Assembly (NCBI GenBank): GCA_016235255.1
Contig: JACRLM010000105.1
Location: 1-61,090, forward strand
Source of the DNA: Nitrospinota bacterium
Lineage (GTDB): Bacteria > Nitrospinota_A > UBA7883 > JACRLM01
Reading direction: 5' to 3'
DNA length: 61,090 nucleotides
Positions 7,237 through 16,298 of the stretch are shown piece after piece. Every line of letters begins with the position of its first letter. The first letter of the stretch is position 1. The notes beneath the pieces are model-generated. The model saw only the letters and a list, made by a program, of their open reading frames with translations. It was not told where the DNA came from and did not search any database. The position numbers and the translations under genes are program-made.

Positions 7237-9714
7237 TCATTTGATGCGTGTGTACACCTCCGTGAACGGCGTGCGCGAGGCCCGGCGGCCGTTTTCAATG
7301 CGATTGATGGATCGCTGCCCCGCCCAGTCCGGACATGCTTTGCAATACATCTCCTTGACTTTGCCCTCGATCTGCACATCCCTGAATTTCCAATACTCCT
7401 CCGAATTCCAGATGTCTTCCAATGACCGTTCCTTCACATTAAGCCCGGACGTTTTTCCGTCAATGTCAAAGCCGCAAAAACTTATGTCACCGTTCCACCG
7501 GATGTACATGCATTGCCACGGCGCAAAGCAAGCCTGCCTTTTGCCAAGTTTGAAAAAAGGCGGAAGGGTCAGCTGCGCCACGGAAAACTGGTCCTGCCTT
7601 ATGGCGCGGCTGACGAAGTCCACCTTATCTGCCCAGTAGCCCAGGTACGTTTCAAACTGCGCCTGGTTCCTTTCATCTGTGACAAAGTGCACGCCGATGC
7701 CTGGCTTGCTCCTGGTCCCACGCATGCGCGGCAGCGACAGAATATTGCCCCGCGTCAGCTCGAAATCCCCCGGCTCCTGCAATCGCGAATAAGTCCCGGG
7801 ATCCGCCGCGTCCAGGCTAATCAGGATAGAGTCCACGCCCGAATCAATCAGGAATCTCGCCGCTTCTTCAATCAGCAAAGAGCCGTTGGTGGTGACGCTG
7901 ACGGCGAAGCCAAGCCCTTTTGCGTATTTAATGAACTCTTTCAGATGCGGGTACAAAAGCGGCTCCCCGCTGAACGTAGGGGCGATGGCCGGTTTTGGGT
8001 CCCACTTGGCGGCTTCATCAAGCATCCTGAAGGCCAGTTCCAGAGGCATCGTTTCGTCCCGCATTATCGATCCGGCGAACGGGCTTTCCGGGGAGTGGAA
8101 CTGGCATTTGCCGCACCTTTTGTTGCATGACGGATTCAAATCGAAACTTATCGACTTTGGGAACCGGTAATACTTTTTGAATCTATCCTTGTAGTAATAT
8201 CGGTAATCCTCCCTCGACGGCCAGGCCACGCCATGGTAATCGCCTTTTCCGCTGGCGCAAAGGGCTCCATCAAGGCCGCCGCCATTGATTCCGTTGATCG
8301 CCGCCGCCGTTAGAAATTCAATGCGCGCCTGGGTGAACTGCCGCAGATCGAAGTTGGCGTAATCTTCTTTCATGCCAAGGAATTTTTCACGATAGCGCGC
8401 CAGAACGTCGCTTTTCAGGTCCGCCCCGCTCAATCGGACCGCTATCCCTTCGCTCACATGCTGGAAATTGCCGGCGATCCAGCGCCATGCCGCCGCGCGA
8501 TCGTCAAATGCATGGGGCGGTTGTCCGTGTAAAACGTCCGCCGGATGGCCGCCAAGCGCAAGCTTTCCCTCCCGGGTGTTGCGCAGGATGAAAACGATTG
8601 GGTTCAGACGGCTGTTTTGCGCGATGTGATACGCCAGGTCCGCGTCGGCGTCGGTGGCGCATTCAGCGACGAGTATGCGCCTGAAGAAAAATTCCTCCGG
8701 CGGCAGGGTGTGCCCCAACACCCTGAATTTCGAAGTTTGCCCTTTCTGCCGCGCCAGCGTTTCATACCTGTGTATTTTGCGCTTTTCGGCGGGAGAGGGG
8801 GCCTTGTTCAATTTTAGTTCATGGAGTATTTTTTCGTATTTGCCGGTTTTGTAATAATCCTTGATATGTTTTTTCGCCATCCGTATCTTGGCGTCCGCTT
8901 TTTCTCCGTTCGCCGCGAAATCGTATCCAGCCGGGATTTCCGATTTGACGGCGACGCAATATTGATATGGATAGTGATAGCCTTCATAGGTGACGTGCCC
9001 GTTTGTGTCCTGCGAAACGATCTTGAAACCCCGCGATTCCAAAAGCGCCCGCAAAGTTATCGGGGAAAATGTGGCCGTATGATCCAGGAAGAAGTTCCGC
9101 CAAAGGAATCCGTGCGGCTCGTCCAGGTTGTTCGTGGCTATGAACAGCAGCCCATCCTTGTCTAACAGACGGCGCATCCTGGCCGCGGTCTGTTTAGGAT
9201 CGTAGAAGTGCTCGAATACGTTGTCGACAATGATGAAATCGAATCCCCCGGCAGGCAGGTCCATGTCTTCGAACAGCCCGGTGCGTATATCGAGCTTGTA
9301 GTTCCTTCTTCCGAATCCGGAAAGGGAATTTTCAGGATTTACCCCGGTCAGCGATAGTTTCAGGCCGGACTCGTCCCGCAAAACCTTGAGCATCGCGCCG
9401 AAACTGCAGCCGATGTCCAGAACACGGTCGCCGTCCTTGAGGAATTGTTCAAGGTACTGGAGCCTCAACCGGCTGATGGCGATTATGTGCTCCTCAAAAC
9501 TTGGAGGGATGTCGGCTATTTGCGGCTGCGTGGCGGACATGTAGCTTTCGTAATACCGGCGCAGCTCGTCCGGATCGAACCTCGGGCTTTGGAACACAAG
9601 GCCGCAATGTTCGCATATCCGGTTGCTTACCAGGATTTTGTCCGGCGCCCCAAAGCCGTAATACGGAAGGGACTCCCCGTTGCCGCAAAGAAGGCAGTTA
9701 TTCACATGTTCCAT
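7237..9714 (-). CDS. SAM methyltransferase fused to radical SAM/SPASM protein
   Basis: 825 residues in three parts. Residues 1-60 hold a four-Cys zinc-ribbon-like module (C7, C10, C34, C37). Residues 80-260 are a class I methyltransferase with motif I VLDIGCSFG and IIVDNVFEH. Residues about 300-515 match no family I recognise. Residues 516-825 are a radical SAM domain (CNKRCGKC, C530/C534/C537) with TFSGEP and a C-terminal SPASM Cys cluster (CGFDIDG, CKACPDW). It is the last gene of the long minus-strand glycan operon. Pairing a polar methyltransferase with a radical SAM enzyme in one chain is unusual; the substrate is probably a sugar nucleotide or lipid-linked sugar (inference). Confidence 0.82.
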   Translation of the reverse strand: MEHVNNCLLCGNGESLPYYGFGAPDKILVSNRICEHCGLVFQSPRFDPDELRRYYESYMSATQPQIADIPPSFEEHIIAISRLRLQYLEQFLKDGDRVLDIGCSFGAMLKVLRDESGLKLSLTGVNPENSLSGFGRRNYKLDIRTGLFEDMDLPAGGFDFIIVDNVFEHFYDPKQTAARMRRLLDKDGLLFIATNNLDEPHGFLWRNFFLDHTATFSPITLRALLESRGFKIVSQDTNGHVTYEGYHYPYQYCVAVKSEIPAGYDFAANGEKADAKIRMAKKHIKDYYKTGKYEKILHELKLNKAPSPAEKRKIHRYETLARQKGQTSKFRVLGHTLPPEEFFFRRILVAECATDADADLAYHIAQNSRLNPIVFILRNTREGKLALGGHPADVLHGQPPHAFDDRAAAWRWIAGNFQHVSEGIAVRLSGADLKSDVLARYREKFLGMKEDYANFDLRQFTQARIEFLTAAAINGINGGGLDGALCASGKGDYHGVAWPSREDYRYYYKDRFKKYYRFPKSISFDLNPSCNKRCGKCQFHSPESPFAGSIMRDETMPLELAFRMLDEAAKWDPKPAIAPTFSGEPLLYPHLKEFIKYAKGLGFAVSVTTNGSLLIEEAARFLIDSGVDSILISLDAADPGTYSRLQEPGDFELTRGNILSLPRMRGTRSKPGIGVHFVTDERNQAQFETYLGYWADKVDFVSRAIRQDQFSVAQLTLPPFFKLGKRQACFAPWQCMYIRWNGDISFCGFDIDGKTSGLNVKERSLEDIWNSEEYWKFRDVQIEGKVKEMYCKACPDWAGQRSINRIENGRRASRTPFTEVYTRIK

Positions 9715-9741
9715 GATGAACGCCTAAAGCTTCTGAAAAAA

Positions 9742-10761
9742 TCAGTATATATCGAAGTTGTATATTTCCATGAACCGTTGCATGCGGTATGGCCCCGGTG
9801 ATGGAATCCGTTTGGGACGGCCTCCGCCGTTGCTTAAGTCCAGGAAGTATAAAGCAAGCTCGCTGGAATTTACAAAAGCCAACACTCCTGAGTCCCTGCT
9901 CCATCTCGGAAGCATGTACCTTTCATCCGGCCCGCCGATTTCCACGAGCGGCGCGTGGCCGCTAGCAGGAAATATGACTATTTGGCTGCTGGCCCTGTCA
10001 TCGCCGAGCCTGTGCGCCGCGACCAGCTTTCCATCTGGCGAATATCGGGGAGACGGATTGCACGGAGTGTTCCAGGCCGCGATATTTTGGGGGCTTCCGT
10101 TGTCTTCGAGAGATATCTCGAAAATGTTGAAAAGCCCGGGCGACGCCGATTCACAACGTTCGTAAACAATCCTGCCGCCGAATGCGCTGGGTATTCCGGC
10201 GCCGTAATTTTCAGGATCGTATGACAATGGAGTTTCACGGCCGTCATCGAAGTTTATTTTGAAAAGGCCGAAAAGCCCGGCCGTATTTCCAGATTCGATT
10301 ATGACCGATTCCCCATTTCCTGTGAACACAGGATACGCGTCCATCCGGTCATTATCCGTAAGCCGCCTCGGTTTGAATTCCGGCCAGTCTGAGACGAATA
10401 TTTCGGCAAGGTTAGCGCCCTTCAGCGTCATCTCAGGTGATCTGCACCACGCAAGGCGTTTGCCACAGGGGGATATTGCCGGGGCGTAATCATTCATGCC
10501 GTCATCGGTGAGCGCAATCGACCGGCCTGCCGATAAATCGTAGTAATGCAGGTTGAAGCGGCCTTCATGACGTTCCGCGAAGAAAACACCCATGCCGTCC
10601 GGCGTGAATATTGGCGTTATGGCGTCTTCCCCGGAAACGCCCTCAAGCAGGGTGAATTTGGAAAAATCCCCGCAGGTCAGATAAAGCCTGGAAAATCCGG
10701 TTTCGTCTTTCGCGGAAAAGACTATTTTGATTCCATTTCCGCCAGGTGGATTATTCGTCAT
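9742..10761 (-). CDS. cytoplasmic TolB/PD40-type beta-propeller protein
   Basis: About 339 residues built of repeated blades with the WD40-like PD40 pattern (PIFTPDGMGVFFAE, PAISPCGKRLAWC, PRYSPDGKLVAAH, PRWSRDSGVLAFV). No signal peptide is visible, so unlike TolB it should stay in the cytoplasm. The ATG at 10761 is preferred over an in-frame TTG at 10776 that touches its GAGG. It lies between two radical-SAM genes in the glycan operon; a scaffold or sugar-binding role is inference only. Confidence 0.7.
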   Translation of the reverse strand: MTNNPPGGNGIKIVFSAKDETGFSRLYLTCGDFSKFTLLEGVSGEDAITPIFTPDGMGVFFAERHEGRFNLHYYDLSAGRSIALTDDGMNDYAPAISPCGKRLAWCRSPEMTLKGANLAEIFVSDWPEFKPRRLTDNDRMDAYPVFTGNGESVIIESGNTAGLFGLFKINFDDGRETPLSYDPENYGAGIPSAFGGRIVYERCESASPGLFNIFEISLEDNGSPQNIAAWNTPCNPSPRYSPDGKLVAAHRLGDDRASSQIVIFPASGHAPLVEIGGPDERYMLPRWSRDSGVLAFVNSSELALYFLDLSNGGGRPKRIPSPGPYRMQRFMEIYNFDIY

Positions 10762-10802
10762 GCTCGGATTGAACAACCTCTAAAATATGATCGGCCACCG
10801 GT

Positions 10803-11933
10803 TCACTTCCGGAAGTTCAGGCTGCCTTTTTCGATATTGTGAAACGTGGTCCAGAAGCCGTTGCGCTCGATTTTGACGTTTCCATCGGTCACCGCCGGGA
10901 AGCCGAACTGGCATCTCCAGCGCTCGCATTTGTCGCAATACGATTCGGCATACCGTTTCCCGGCCACCATTTTCCTGAAATCGGCCATCGGCTTGCCGCT
11001 CCAGATATCCTTTAAGCTTTGTTCGTGGATGTTCCCCATTATCGCGTTGGCGGTGTTGGCCCGCGTGACGTAGATGCTGCATGGGATCACGTCGCCGTTG
11101 TGGCACACGCCCATCGTCTGCCAGGGGACGACGCAAACGGGCCTTTTGCGCGGCTGCATCACGGTCATGGGGGCGGAAATCATCGTCCCGAACTTGTCGT
11201 TCACCTCTCCCATGGAAACGTAGTTGACCCTTGGCAGCCATTGGTCCAGGAAAGCCTTGCGTTCCTGCGCGGTCTGCCCCAGGTTGCAAAGGCTTATCCC
11301 CACAGTTATCGGCCAGCCGCTTTGCTCGTTTGCCTTGAGAAAATACGAGATGTTCTCAAGCACCTTGTCGTAATTGGCGGGGATTCTGATGGTCTCAAAC
11401 CACTTCTTGTCCCCGTCCACGCTGAAAAACACCGAGCCTTTATAGAATTTGACAAGCTCGTCGGCGAACTTCGGAGTGAACAGCGTCCCGTTGGTGTTGA
11501 AATAATTGACTAGGCCCAAATCCGTGGCATGGCGGAGAAACTTGAGATAATCTTTGTGCATGAGCGGTTCGCCGTCGTAATTCATAAGCACGGGAGACCC
11601 GTTTTCCTTCGCCTCGTTGGCCGCCTTCTCAAACGTCTCATGGCTCATAAAACCCCGGTCACGCGTGTAATGATCCACTCCGAACCTGTAATTGCAATGG
11701 GTGCATTTCAGGTTGCACACGTTGGTCACTTCAAGGGCTATGTACGACGGAAAGACCGGAAATACTTTCCCGTTCATCTGATCGATGGACGGCTCGGCCA
11801 CGGTGGGATATGGCAACGGCTCCGGATCTCCCAGGTTCCTTGCGGCAGGCTGCCCGATCACCCAAGGATTCCCTTCCGTACCGGGGTCATGGGCGTTCAA
11901 AACAGTCCCTGTTTGCGAGGTTTCGTTTTCCAT
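10803..11933 (-). CDS. radical SAM/SPASM protein
   Basis: About 376 residues. The cluster motif is CNLKCTHC, with NYDGEP as the GGEP equivalent. The C-terminal SPASM region has Cys in CVVPWQTMGVCHNGDVIPC and CDKCERWRC. The ATG at 11933 overlaps the stop of the upstream radical-SAM gene (TAATG); an ATG at 11942 with GGAGG three bases upstream is an alternative. The two neighbouring radical-SAM proteins probably act in one pathway. The substrate is unknown. Confidence 0.85.
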   Translation of the reverse strand: MENETSQTGTVLNAHDPGTEGNPWVIGQPAARNLGDPEPLPYPTVAEPSIDQMNGKVFPVFPSYIALEVTNVCNLKCTHCNYRFGVDHYTRDRGFMSHETFEKAANEAKENGSPVLMNYDGEPLMHKDYLKFLRHATDLGLVNYFNTNGTLFTPKFADELVKFYKGSVFFSVDGDKKWFETIRIPANYDKVLENISYFLKANEQSGWPITVGISLCNLGQTAQERKAFLDQWLPRVNYVSMGEVNDKFGTMISAPMTVMQPRKRPVCVVPWQTMGVCHNGDVIPCSIYVTRANTANAIMGNIHEQSLKDIWSGKPMADFRKMVAGKRYAESYCDKCERWRCQFGFPAVTDGNVKIERNGFWTTFHNIEKGSLNFRK

Positions 11934-12910
11934 TATTTCCATCCGCCTCCATTGGAGGAGCTTGATTGTTTGTCCCAGAATTCCGGGAACAGCGACCACA
12001 CGATGCAGTTTTGGCAATGTTCCAGTTCGCCGGGCCTGTTTTCAAGGTGCGCCTGGCGGTATCTATTGATATTTTCGCCCTTCCATATGGACTCGAAGCT
12101 TTGCTTCATGATGTTGCCCAGCGGGTTTTTCTCCCCCGTCACATGGATAAAGCACTTGGACACGTCCCCGTTCGGCTCTATTTTCGTCGCATACCACAGC
12201 CAGGCGCACGGATATCGCTCCTCCGGAATGTTCTGGGCCACCGCCGGGCTGACCCCGTTGTTGTCCACCATCCCGGCCCAGTTGCCATAGTTTCTCACGA
12301 TGGCCTGGTCGGCGATCCCTTCCCACCGTTTCCTGAAATCAGCGAATTCGCTTTCCAGCTCTTTTATCTGGATTATGTGGGTGGTGATCTTCAGGTGCTT
12401 CGCGCCGCGCTTATTCCGCGTCTCCACCAACTTCTCCAGATTCCTGCAAACCCGCTCGTAATCCTTGGCTCCGGTGAGCCATTTGTAACTTTCCGCCGAT
12501 CCTGCGTCCAGCGAGAATGAAAGGTGGTCAATTCCGCTGTCCACGATTTTTTCGCATCTTTCGGCGTTGAGCAGAACGCCGTTGGTCGCCACGACTATTT
12601 CAGCCTTTGGGCACAGCTTCCGCGCCATGAACATATAATCGTCCGCTTTCGGATGCATGAACGTCTCGCCGTAGGCGCTGATTTCAACATTAATGGACTT
12701 GCGCCCGACCTCCTTGCATGCGCGCTCCATGACATCGTCGGTGATATACCGCTCTTTCTCCGGAGGAGAGTTGAACATCGGGCACATCCGGCAAAGCCTG
12801 TTGCACTTGTACTCGCCCAAACTTATCCCGTAAGAGAACGGAAAACCCATCCGCATGTGCTGCTTGCGCAGGGATTCCTTTTCGGCGGCCGTCAGGTTGT
12901 GTATGTCCAC
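11933..12910 (-). CDS. radical SAM/SPASM protein
   Basis: 325 residues from a GTG start. The radical SAM motif is CNRLCRMC (about residues 36-43), the GGEP position reads AYGETF, and the SPASM half has C-terminal Cys residues around YPCAWLW, VSKCFIHV and HCQNC. It starts five bases after the stop of a 46-codon small ORF and ends overlapped with the next radical-SAM gene, so translation is probably coupled. Confidence 0.85.
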   Translation of the reverse strand: MDIHNLTAAEKESLRKQHMRMGFPFSYGISLGEYKCNRLCRMCPMFNSPPEKERYITDDVMERACKEVGRKSINVEISAYGETFMHPKADDYMFMARKLCPKAEIVVATNGVLLNAERCEKIVDSGIDHLSFSLDAGSAESYKWLTGAKDYERVCRNLEKLVETRNKRGAKHLKITTHIIQIKELESEFADFRKRWEGIADQAIVRNYGNWAGMVDNNGVSPAVAQNIPEERYPCAWLWYATKIEPNGDVSKCFIHVTGEKNPLGNIMKQSFESIWKGENINRYRQAHLENRPGELEHCQNCIVWSLFPEFWDKQSSSSNGGGWK

Positions 12911-12915
12911 GCTAA

Positions 12916-13056
12916 TTAATACTCACATGATGAAATGGCGGAAGGACCGAAGGCCATGGCTTTGGATACCGCATACTTCTCCCAATAGTCCACACACCTA
13001 TAATAATCGTCATCCGGGCGGGAAAGTTTAGCCAAATCTTCCGGGCAGAAAAACAT
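12916..13056 (-). CDS. possible small protein, 46 residues
   Basis: An ATG-to-TAA frame fills the gap between the wbqC-like gene and the radical-SAM gene almost exactly, with 8 bases before it and 5 bases after it. The peptide has three Cys (one each near the start, the middle and the C-terminus), an acidic-aromatic centre (PDDDYYRCVDYWEKY) and ends SSCEY. I recognise no family. There is no clear Shine-Dalgarno sequence, though close packing would allow coupling. It could equally be a chance frame. Confidence 0.4.
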   Translation of the reverse strand: MFFCPEDLAKLSRPDDDYYRCVDYWEKYAVSKAMAFGPSAISSCEY

Positions 13057-13064
13057 ATTGCCGT

Positions 13065-13775
13065 TTATGCGCCGGTTTTGACCAATTCCGCGGTCTTTTC
13101 AGCGCCTATGTTGAAAAGCGCGTCCAGGATGGACATTCCGGGCGCAAAATCCTTCAGCCCATATTGATGATAACGCGGATTCGCAAATCCGCTTTTGACC
13201 AGGCGGACACCCGCTTTTTCGTACACACTTTCATCTTCATACCCAGCCGCGCCGTCTCCGGCCAGATAAGTGTCCGCCCCGGCCATCTGGCAGATTGCCG
13301 CCAGTCTTTCACTCCCGCTTTTTTCCAGGACACCGGGATCGCTTGTTTGCGATTGTCTTTCGAACTTTGGACTCAAGCCCAGACGTTCCGATATTTCCAT
13401 TATGTTGGCGATATTGTACTCAGCCAATGAGACGCTTGGGCGGTGTATCATTGGTTCCACCCATTGAATCACCGGGGCAAAACATGGCGCTTTTCCGTAA
13501 AAGTGCGCGAGTGTTTTGACCATTTTCTCCCGCCAGGGCTGGCCGTTGTCTATCATGATGTCCGCTATCGAGCCGATGCCCTCGCTTCGAACAATCGGGC
13601 ATGTCAACCAGCGCGGTTCGCCGTCCACCAGGATTTTCACCCGGTTGATCCATGAGCCACGGCTCGTCCTGGGAAACTGCACCGTATCCAGAAAAACGAA
13701 AACGTCCGCCATGGCGATCTTGCGGAAATACCCCATCCATGGAAAGAAATTCGGCTGGTGGATAGCGGCGATCAT
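13065..13775 (-). CDS. wbqC: WbqC-like family protein
   Basis: 236 residues. It begins with the WbqC signature IHQPNFFPWMGYF, followed by ADVFVFLDTVQF and SWINRVKI. WbqC proteins are common in O-antigen loci, but their reaction is not established. The start overlaps the end of the formyltransferase gene upstream by four bases (ATGA). Confidence 0.85.
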   Translation of the reverse strand: MIAAIHQPNFFPWMGYFRKIAMADVFVFLDTVQFPRTSRGSWINRVKILVDGEPRWLTCPIVRSEGIGSIADIMIDNGQPWREKMVKTLAHFYGKAPCFAPVIQWVEPMIHRPSVSLAEYNIANIMEISERLGLSPKFERQSQTSDPGVLEKSGSERLAAICQMAGADTYLAGDGAAGYEDESVYEKAGVRLVKSGFANPRYHQYGLKDFAPGMSILDALFNIGAEKTAELVKTGA

Positions 13776-14548
13776 CCGGCCGCCTCATGCCGCAACCGCC
13801 GGATATCCTCGATGTCCAGCGGCCTGTCAACAACGACTTTGTTTCCATCGCGCCCGGTATAAAATGCCCCCGGCCATGGAGGGACAAGCGCCCTTGTGAG
13901 GTTTTGTATTTTTTCATCAGGCCACGACCAGTCTATAAGCCCGTCTTCCGGTTTCCGGCGCGGCCATGCGCGGGCCCGGCTTTCATCCTGTGTTTTCGCT
14001 GGAACACGGCTTGCGGCAAGCCTGGGTATCCACTCCGCGAGCAGGGCTTCACCTGCGCCAGCGAGTTTCTCCCGCAGGGTCAAGGCGGTGTCGCAGTCTT
14101 CTATTGAAACTTTGCGCTCGGCTATCACCGGGCCTGTGTCTATTCCTTCATCAACGTAATGAAGGGTGACGGCGGTTTCTTTTTCACCGTTGATCATGGC
14201 CCATTGCAGAACGTTGGCCCCGCGGTATTCCGGCAGTTTTCCGCCATGCAGGTTCACAACACCCATCGGGAAAGCTTGGATCAAATCGCGCCAGAGTATG
14301 CGGCTGTAGGAACAGATCACGCCAAGCTTGGGCGACGGCCACCCGAGCATATTTTTAATGAACTCGGCCCGGCCAGACGGCTCCGGATGGCCCAATAACG
14401 GTGGTCCTTCGTAGATTGTGAAGGACCAGTTGACGGCAGCCTCGCGTTTCGGATCCATTACCATAAAGGCGGGTTTGTCCGGCCACAAGGCGCGCAAAAC
14501 CATCGGGACACCGGTTTCGTCCCCGAAGACAACAACTCCTCCGGTCAC
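13772..14548 (-). CDS. formyltransferase of the Fmt/ArnA-N type (copy 2)
   Basis: About 258 residues from a GTG at 14548 whose GTGA overlaps the stop of the deacetylase gene; an ATG at 14572 is also in frame. The N-10-formyltetrahydrofolate formyltransferase core is clear: NLHGGKLPEYRGANVLQWAMI (catalytic Asn/His) and HYVDEGIDTGPVI (catalytic Asp), then a short C-terminal domain. Relatives in glycan loci N-formylate amino sugars on nucleotide carriers. It is separated from the other formyltransferase only by the deacetylase gene. Confidence 0.87.
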   Translation of the reverse strand: MTGGVVVFGDETGVPMVLRALWPDKPAFMVMDPKREAAVNWSFTIYEGPPLLGHPEPSGRAEFIKNMLGWPSPKLGVICSYSRILWRDLIQAFPMGVVNLHGGKLPEYRGANVLQWAMINGEKETAVTLHYVDEGIDTGPVIAERKVSIEDCDTALTLREKLAGAGEALLAEWIPRLAASRVPAKTQDESRARAWPRRKPEDGLIDWSWPDEKIQNLTRALVPPWPGAFYTGRDGNKVVVDRPLDIEDIRRLRHEAAG

Positions 14549-15297
14549 GGTTTCCCGCCGTACCACGGGCATTTTTCCATCTGGCCCAGTATTTCATCCC
14601 CCAGACCGCCGCGCCAGACACTGTTATTGGAGAACTCGCCGGCAAGCTGGCCGAACTTGTTTTTGAAGGTCCTGCGCAAGACCTCCTTCATTTCATCGCC
14701 CCCCATGACCCAATTGAATGGATGAAGGAGGACCTGGATTACCGGCGCTCCGCTGTTCTTTGCGAATTGGATTATTTTGTCCGAATCATGGCGCATGTTT
14801 GAATCGGAGATATACTTGCCATCTCCAAAGAAGCGATCTGCGTATGCGCTGATGAATCCCGCCTTTTCCGCCTCCAGATTGATTTGAGAAAAATCGGTGG
14901 GCGGGTTGTGCCACGCCACCACCCGGAGCGCCTCCGGAGCCGCCATTTTAAGGATGCCAACCTCCCGTTCAAGCCTGCTTATGTCCAGTTGCCCGCTGGT
15001 GTGGTGAAAATGCAGCCCTATCCACTGGCCCGATTCGGCGATTTGGCGGATGGCTCCAAGGTTGTCTTCCGAAAACAGATTGTATAAAGGCGAAGCGGCC
15101 TGGACGAAGAAAGTGCCCGTTGCTCCGCATTCCCTGTTTATTCCGGCCAGCCGCGCCGCCCAGGCAGGATCATAGTCCACGTCCAGCCGCAGGAGCGTCC
15201 CATCATCGGGCAGGTCCGCGAACGAGACTAAGCGCCTGCCGGAATCCTTGAGCGACAAGATTAGCTTCTTATACGCCTCGACATTGAACGTTTTCAT
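14545..15297 (-). CDS. NodB-fold polysaccharide deacetylase-like protein
   Basis: About 250 residues from the ATG at 15297, which overlaps the upstream stop by four bases. The metal-site Asp pair appears as LRLDVDYDPAW and the His motif as GLHFHHTSG, with YNLFSEDN between them. This matches an uncharacterised branch of the polysaccharide-deacetylase family common in surface-glycan loci. ArnD, which removes a formyl group, belongs to the same superfamily. The position between two formyltransferases suggests deformylation or deacylation of an amino sugar (inference). Confidence 0.75.
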   Translation of the reverse strand: MKTFNVEAYKKLILSLKDSGRRLVSFADLPDDGTLLRLDVDYDPAWAARLAGINRECGATGTFFVQAASPLYNLFSEDNLGAIRQIAESGQWIGLHFHHTSGQLDISRLEREVGILKMAAPEALRVVAWHNPPTDFSQINLEAEKAGFISAYADRFFGDGKYISDSNMRHDSDKIIQFAKNSGAPVIQVLLHPFNWVMGGDEMKEVLRRTFKNKFGQLAGEFSNNSVWRGGLGDEILGQMEKCPWYGGKP

Positions 15298-16298
15298 TTC
15301 TTGCGCCGCGAGAGCAGGTTGAACAACTCCTCTTCCACGTCCATGCCCAATCGCATTCGCGTGCTTTTCCACATGGATCCAGGAGCGAATGGCTTCCCGT
15401 TTTCCCCATCAGAAACTTCCAGCAAGGCCAGTATGCCGCCGCCGGTGTATATCCATGATTCTCCGCTATAAGGATCGTTTTTGATCACATGCCCGGGAAC
15501 GCCTATGTCATCCGTCCGTTCCTTGACCACCCGGCTTTTCCAGACGTAAAATTTCCTTAACGAGTTGTCAGCAATCCGGCAATATGTGTACGCGCCGGAA
15601 TATGGTTTTGCGAGGGACCGCACCAGCGCATGAATTTTCTTGGCGGACAAATTCCATTCTATCCTGCCATCCATCGGAAGACGGGGATGACATCTGAACG
15701 GTTTTACTTTTTTTATGGGCTGGATTTTCGGTTTGATAGTTCCATCCGCAAGCCCGTCCAGCGCTCGCAAAAACATGCCTGGGACCCGATTTTGAGCAAG
15801 GCGGTTTATATCATCTATTGTCGTATCATCCGCAAGGCGCATCTGCTCCTTGAGCAAAATCGGGCCAGAATCAATCTCTCCCGCCTCCATGAAATGCACT
15901 ATAAACGCGATATTTTTCTCACCCATCAGAATGGCCCAGTTTGTGACCGCGTTTCCGCGATAACGCGGCAGATCTCCAAAATGGGCGTTTAACACGCCGA
16001 ACCTGAACAGGTTGATGTGCTCTTTGCCTGCGATGGTGATCCAGTTCAGTGAAACACAAATGTCGGTGCCGGTTTTTTTTATAAACCCAACTGCGGTTTC
16101 GTCCAGTTTTTGCGCAGATAAAAAAGGTATGCCGTTTTCACGCGCCAGCTTCCGGAAATCAGATTCCGTCCTTTTGTATTCCGGCCTGGCTTTGGCCGTA
16201 ATTATGCCGGTGATTTCATGCTTCCCGCCGCGCAATAACAGCCTGGCCGTATCATAAAGAATTTCCGTGCGCCCCATGATAAGGACTTTCACCATCAA
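15294..16298 (-). CDS. formyltransferase of the Fmt/ArnA-N type (copy 1)
   Basis: 334 residues, with an N-terminal Rossmann part, then LNAHFGDLPRYRGNAVTNWAI and HFMEAGEIDSGPIL, which hold the catalytic Asn, His and Asp of formyltetrahydrofolate-dependent formyltransferases. A C-terminal domain of about 130 residues gives it Fmt-like length. Its place in a glycan operon argues against tRNA formylation. Start and stop both overlap neighbouring genes by four bases. The two formyltransferases here are clearly diverged from each other and probably use different substrates. Confidence 0.85.
   Translation of the reverse strand: MMVKVLIMGRTEILYDTARLLLRGGKHEITGIITAKARPEYKRTESDFRKLARENGIPFLSAQKLDETAVGFIKKTGTDICVSLNWITIAGKEHINLFRFGVLNAHFGDLPRYRGNAVTNWAILMGEKNIAFIVHFMEAGEIDSGPILLKEQMRLADDTTIDDINRLAQNRVPGMFLRALDGLADGTIKPKIQPIKKVKPFRCHPRLPMDGRIEWNLSAKKIHALVRSLAKPYSGAYTYCRIADNSLRKFYVWKSRVVKERTDDIGVPGHVIKNDPYSGESWIYTGGGILALLEVSDGENGKPFAPGSMWKSTRMRLGMDVEEELFNLLSRRKK

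Noticed and set aside
6290..13056. Classical RiPP cluster built on the radical SAM/SPASM proteins
   Set aside because: No transporter, leader-binding domain or clear precursor family; the neighbours are sugar-nucleotide enzymes. The small ORF at 12916 is reported separately as unproven.
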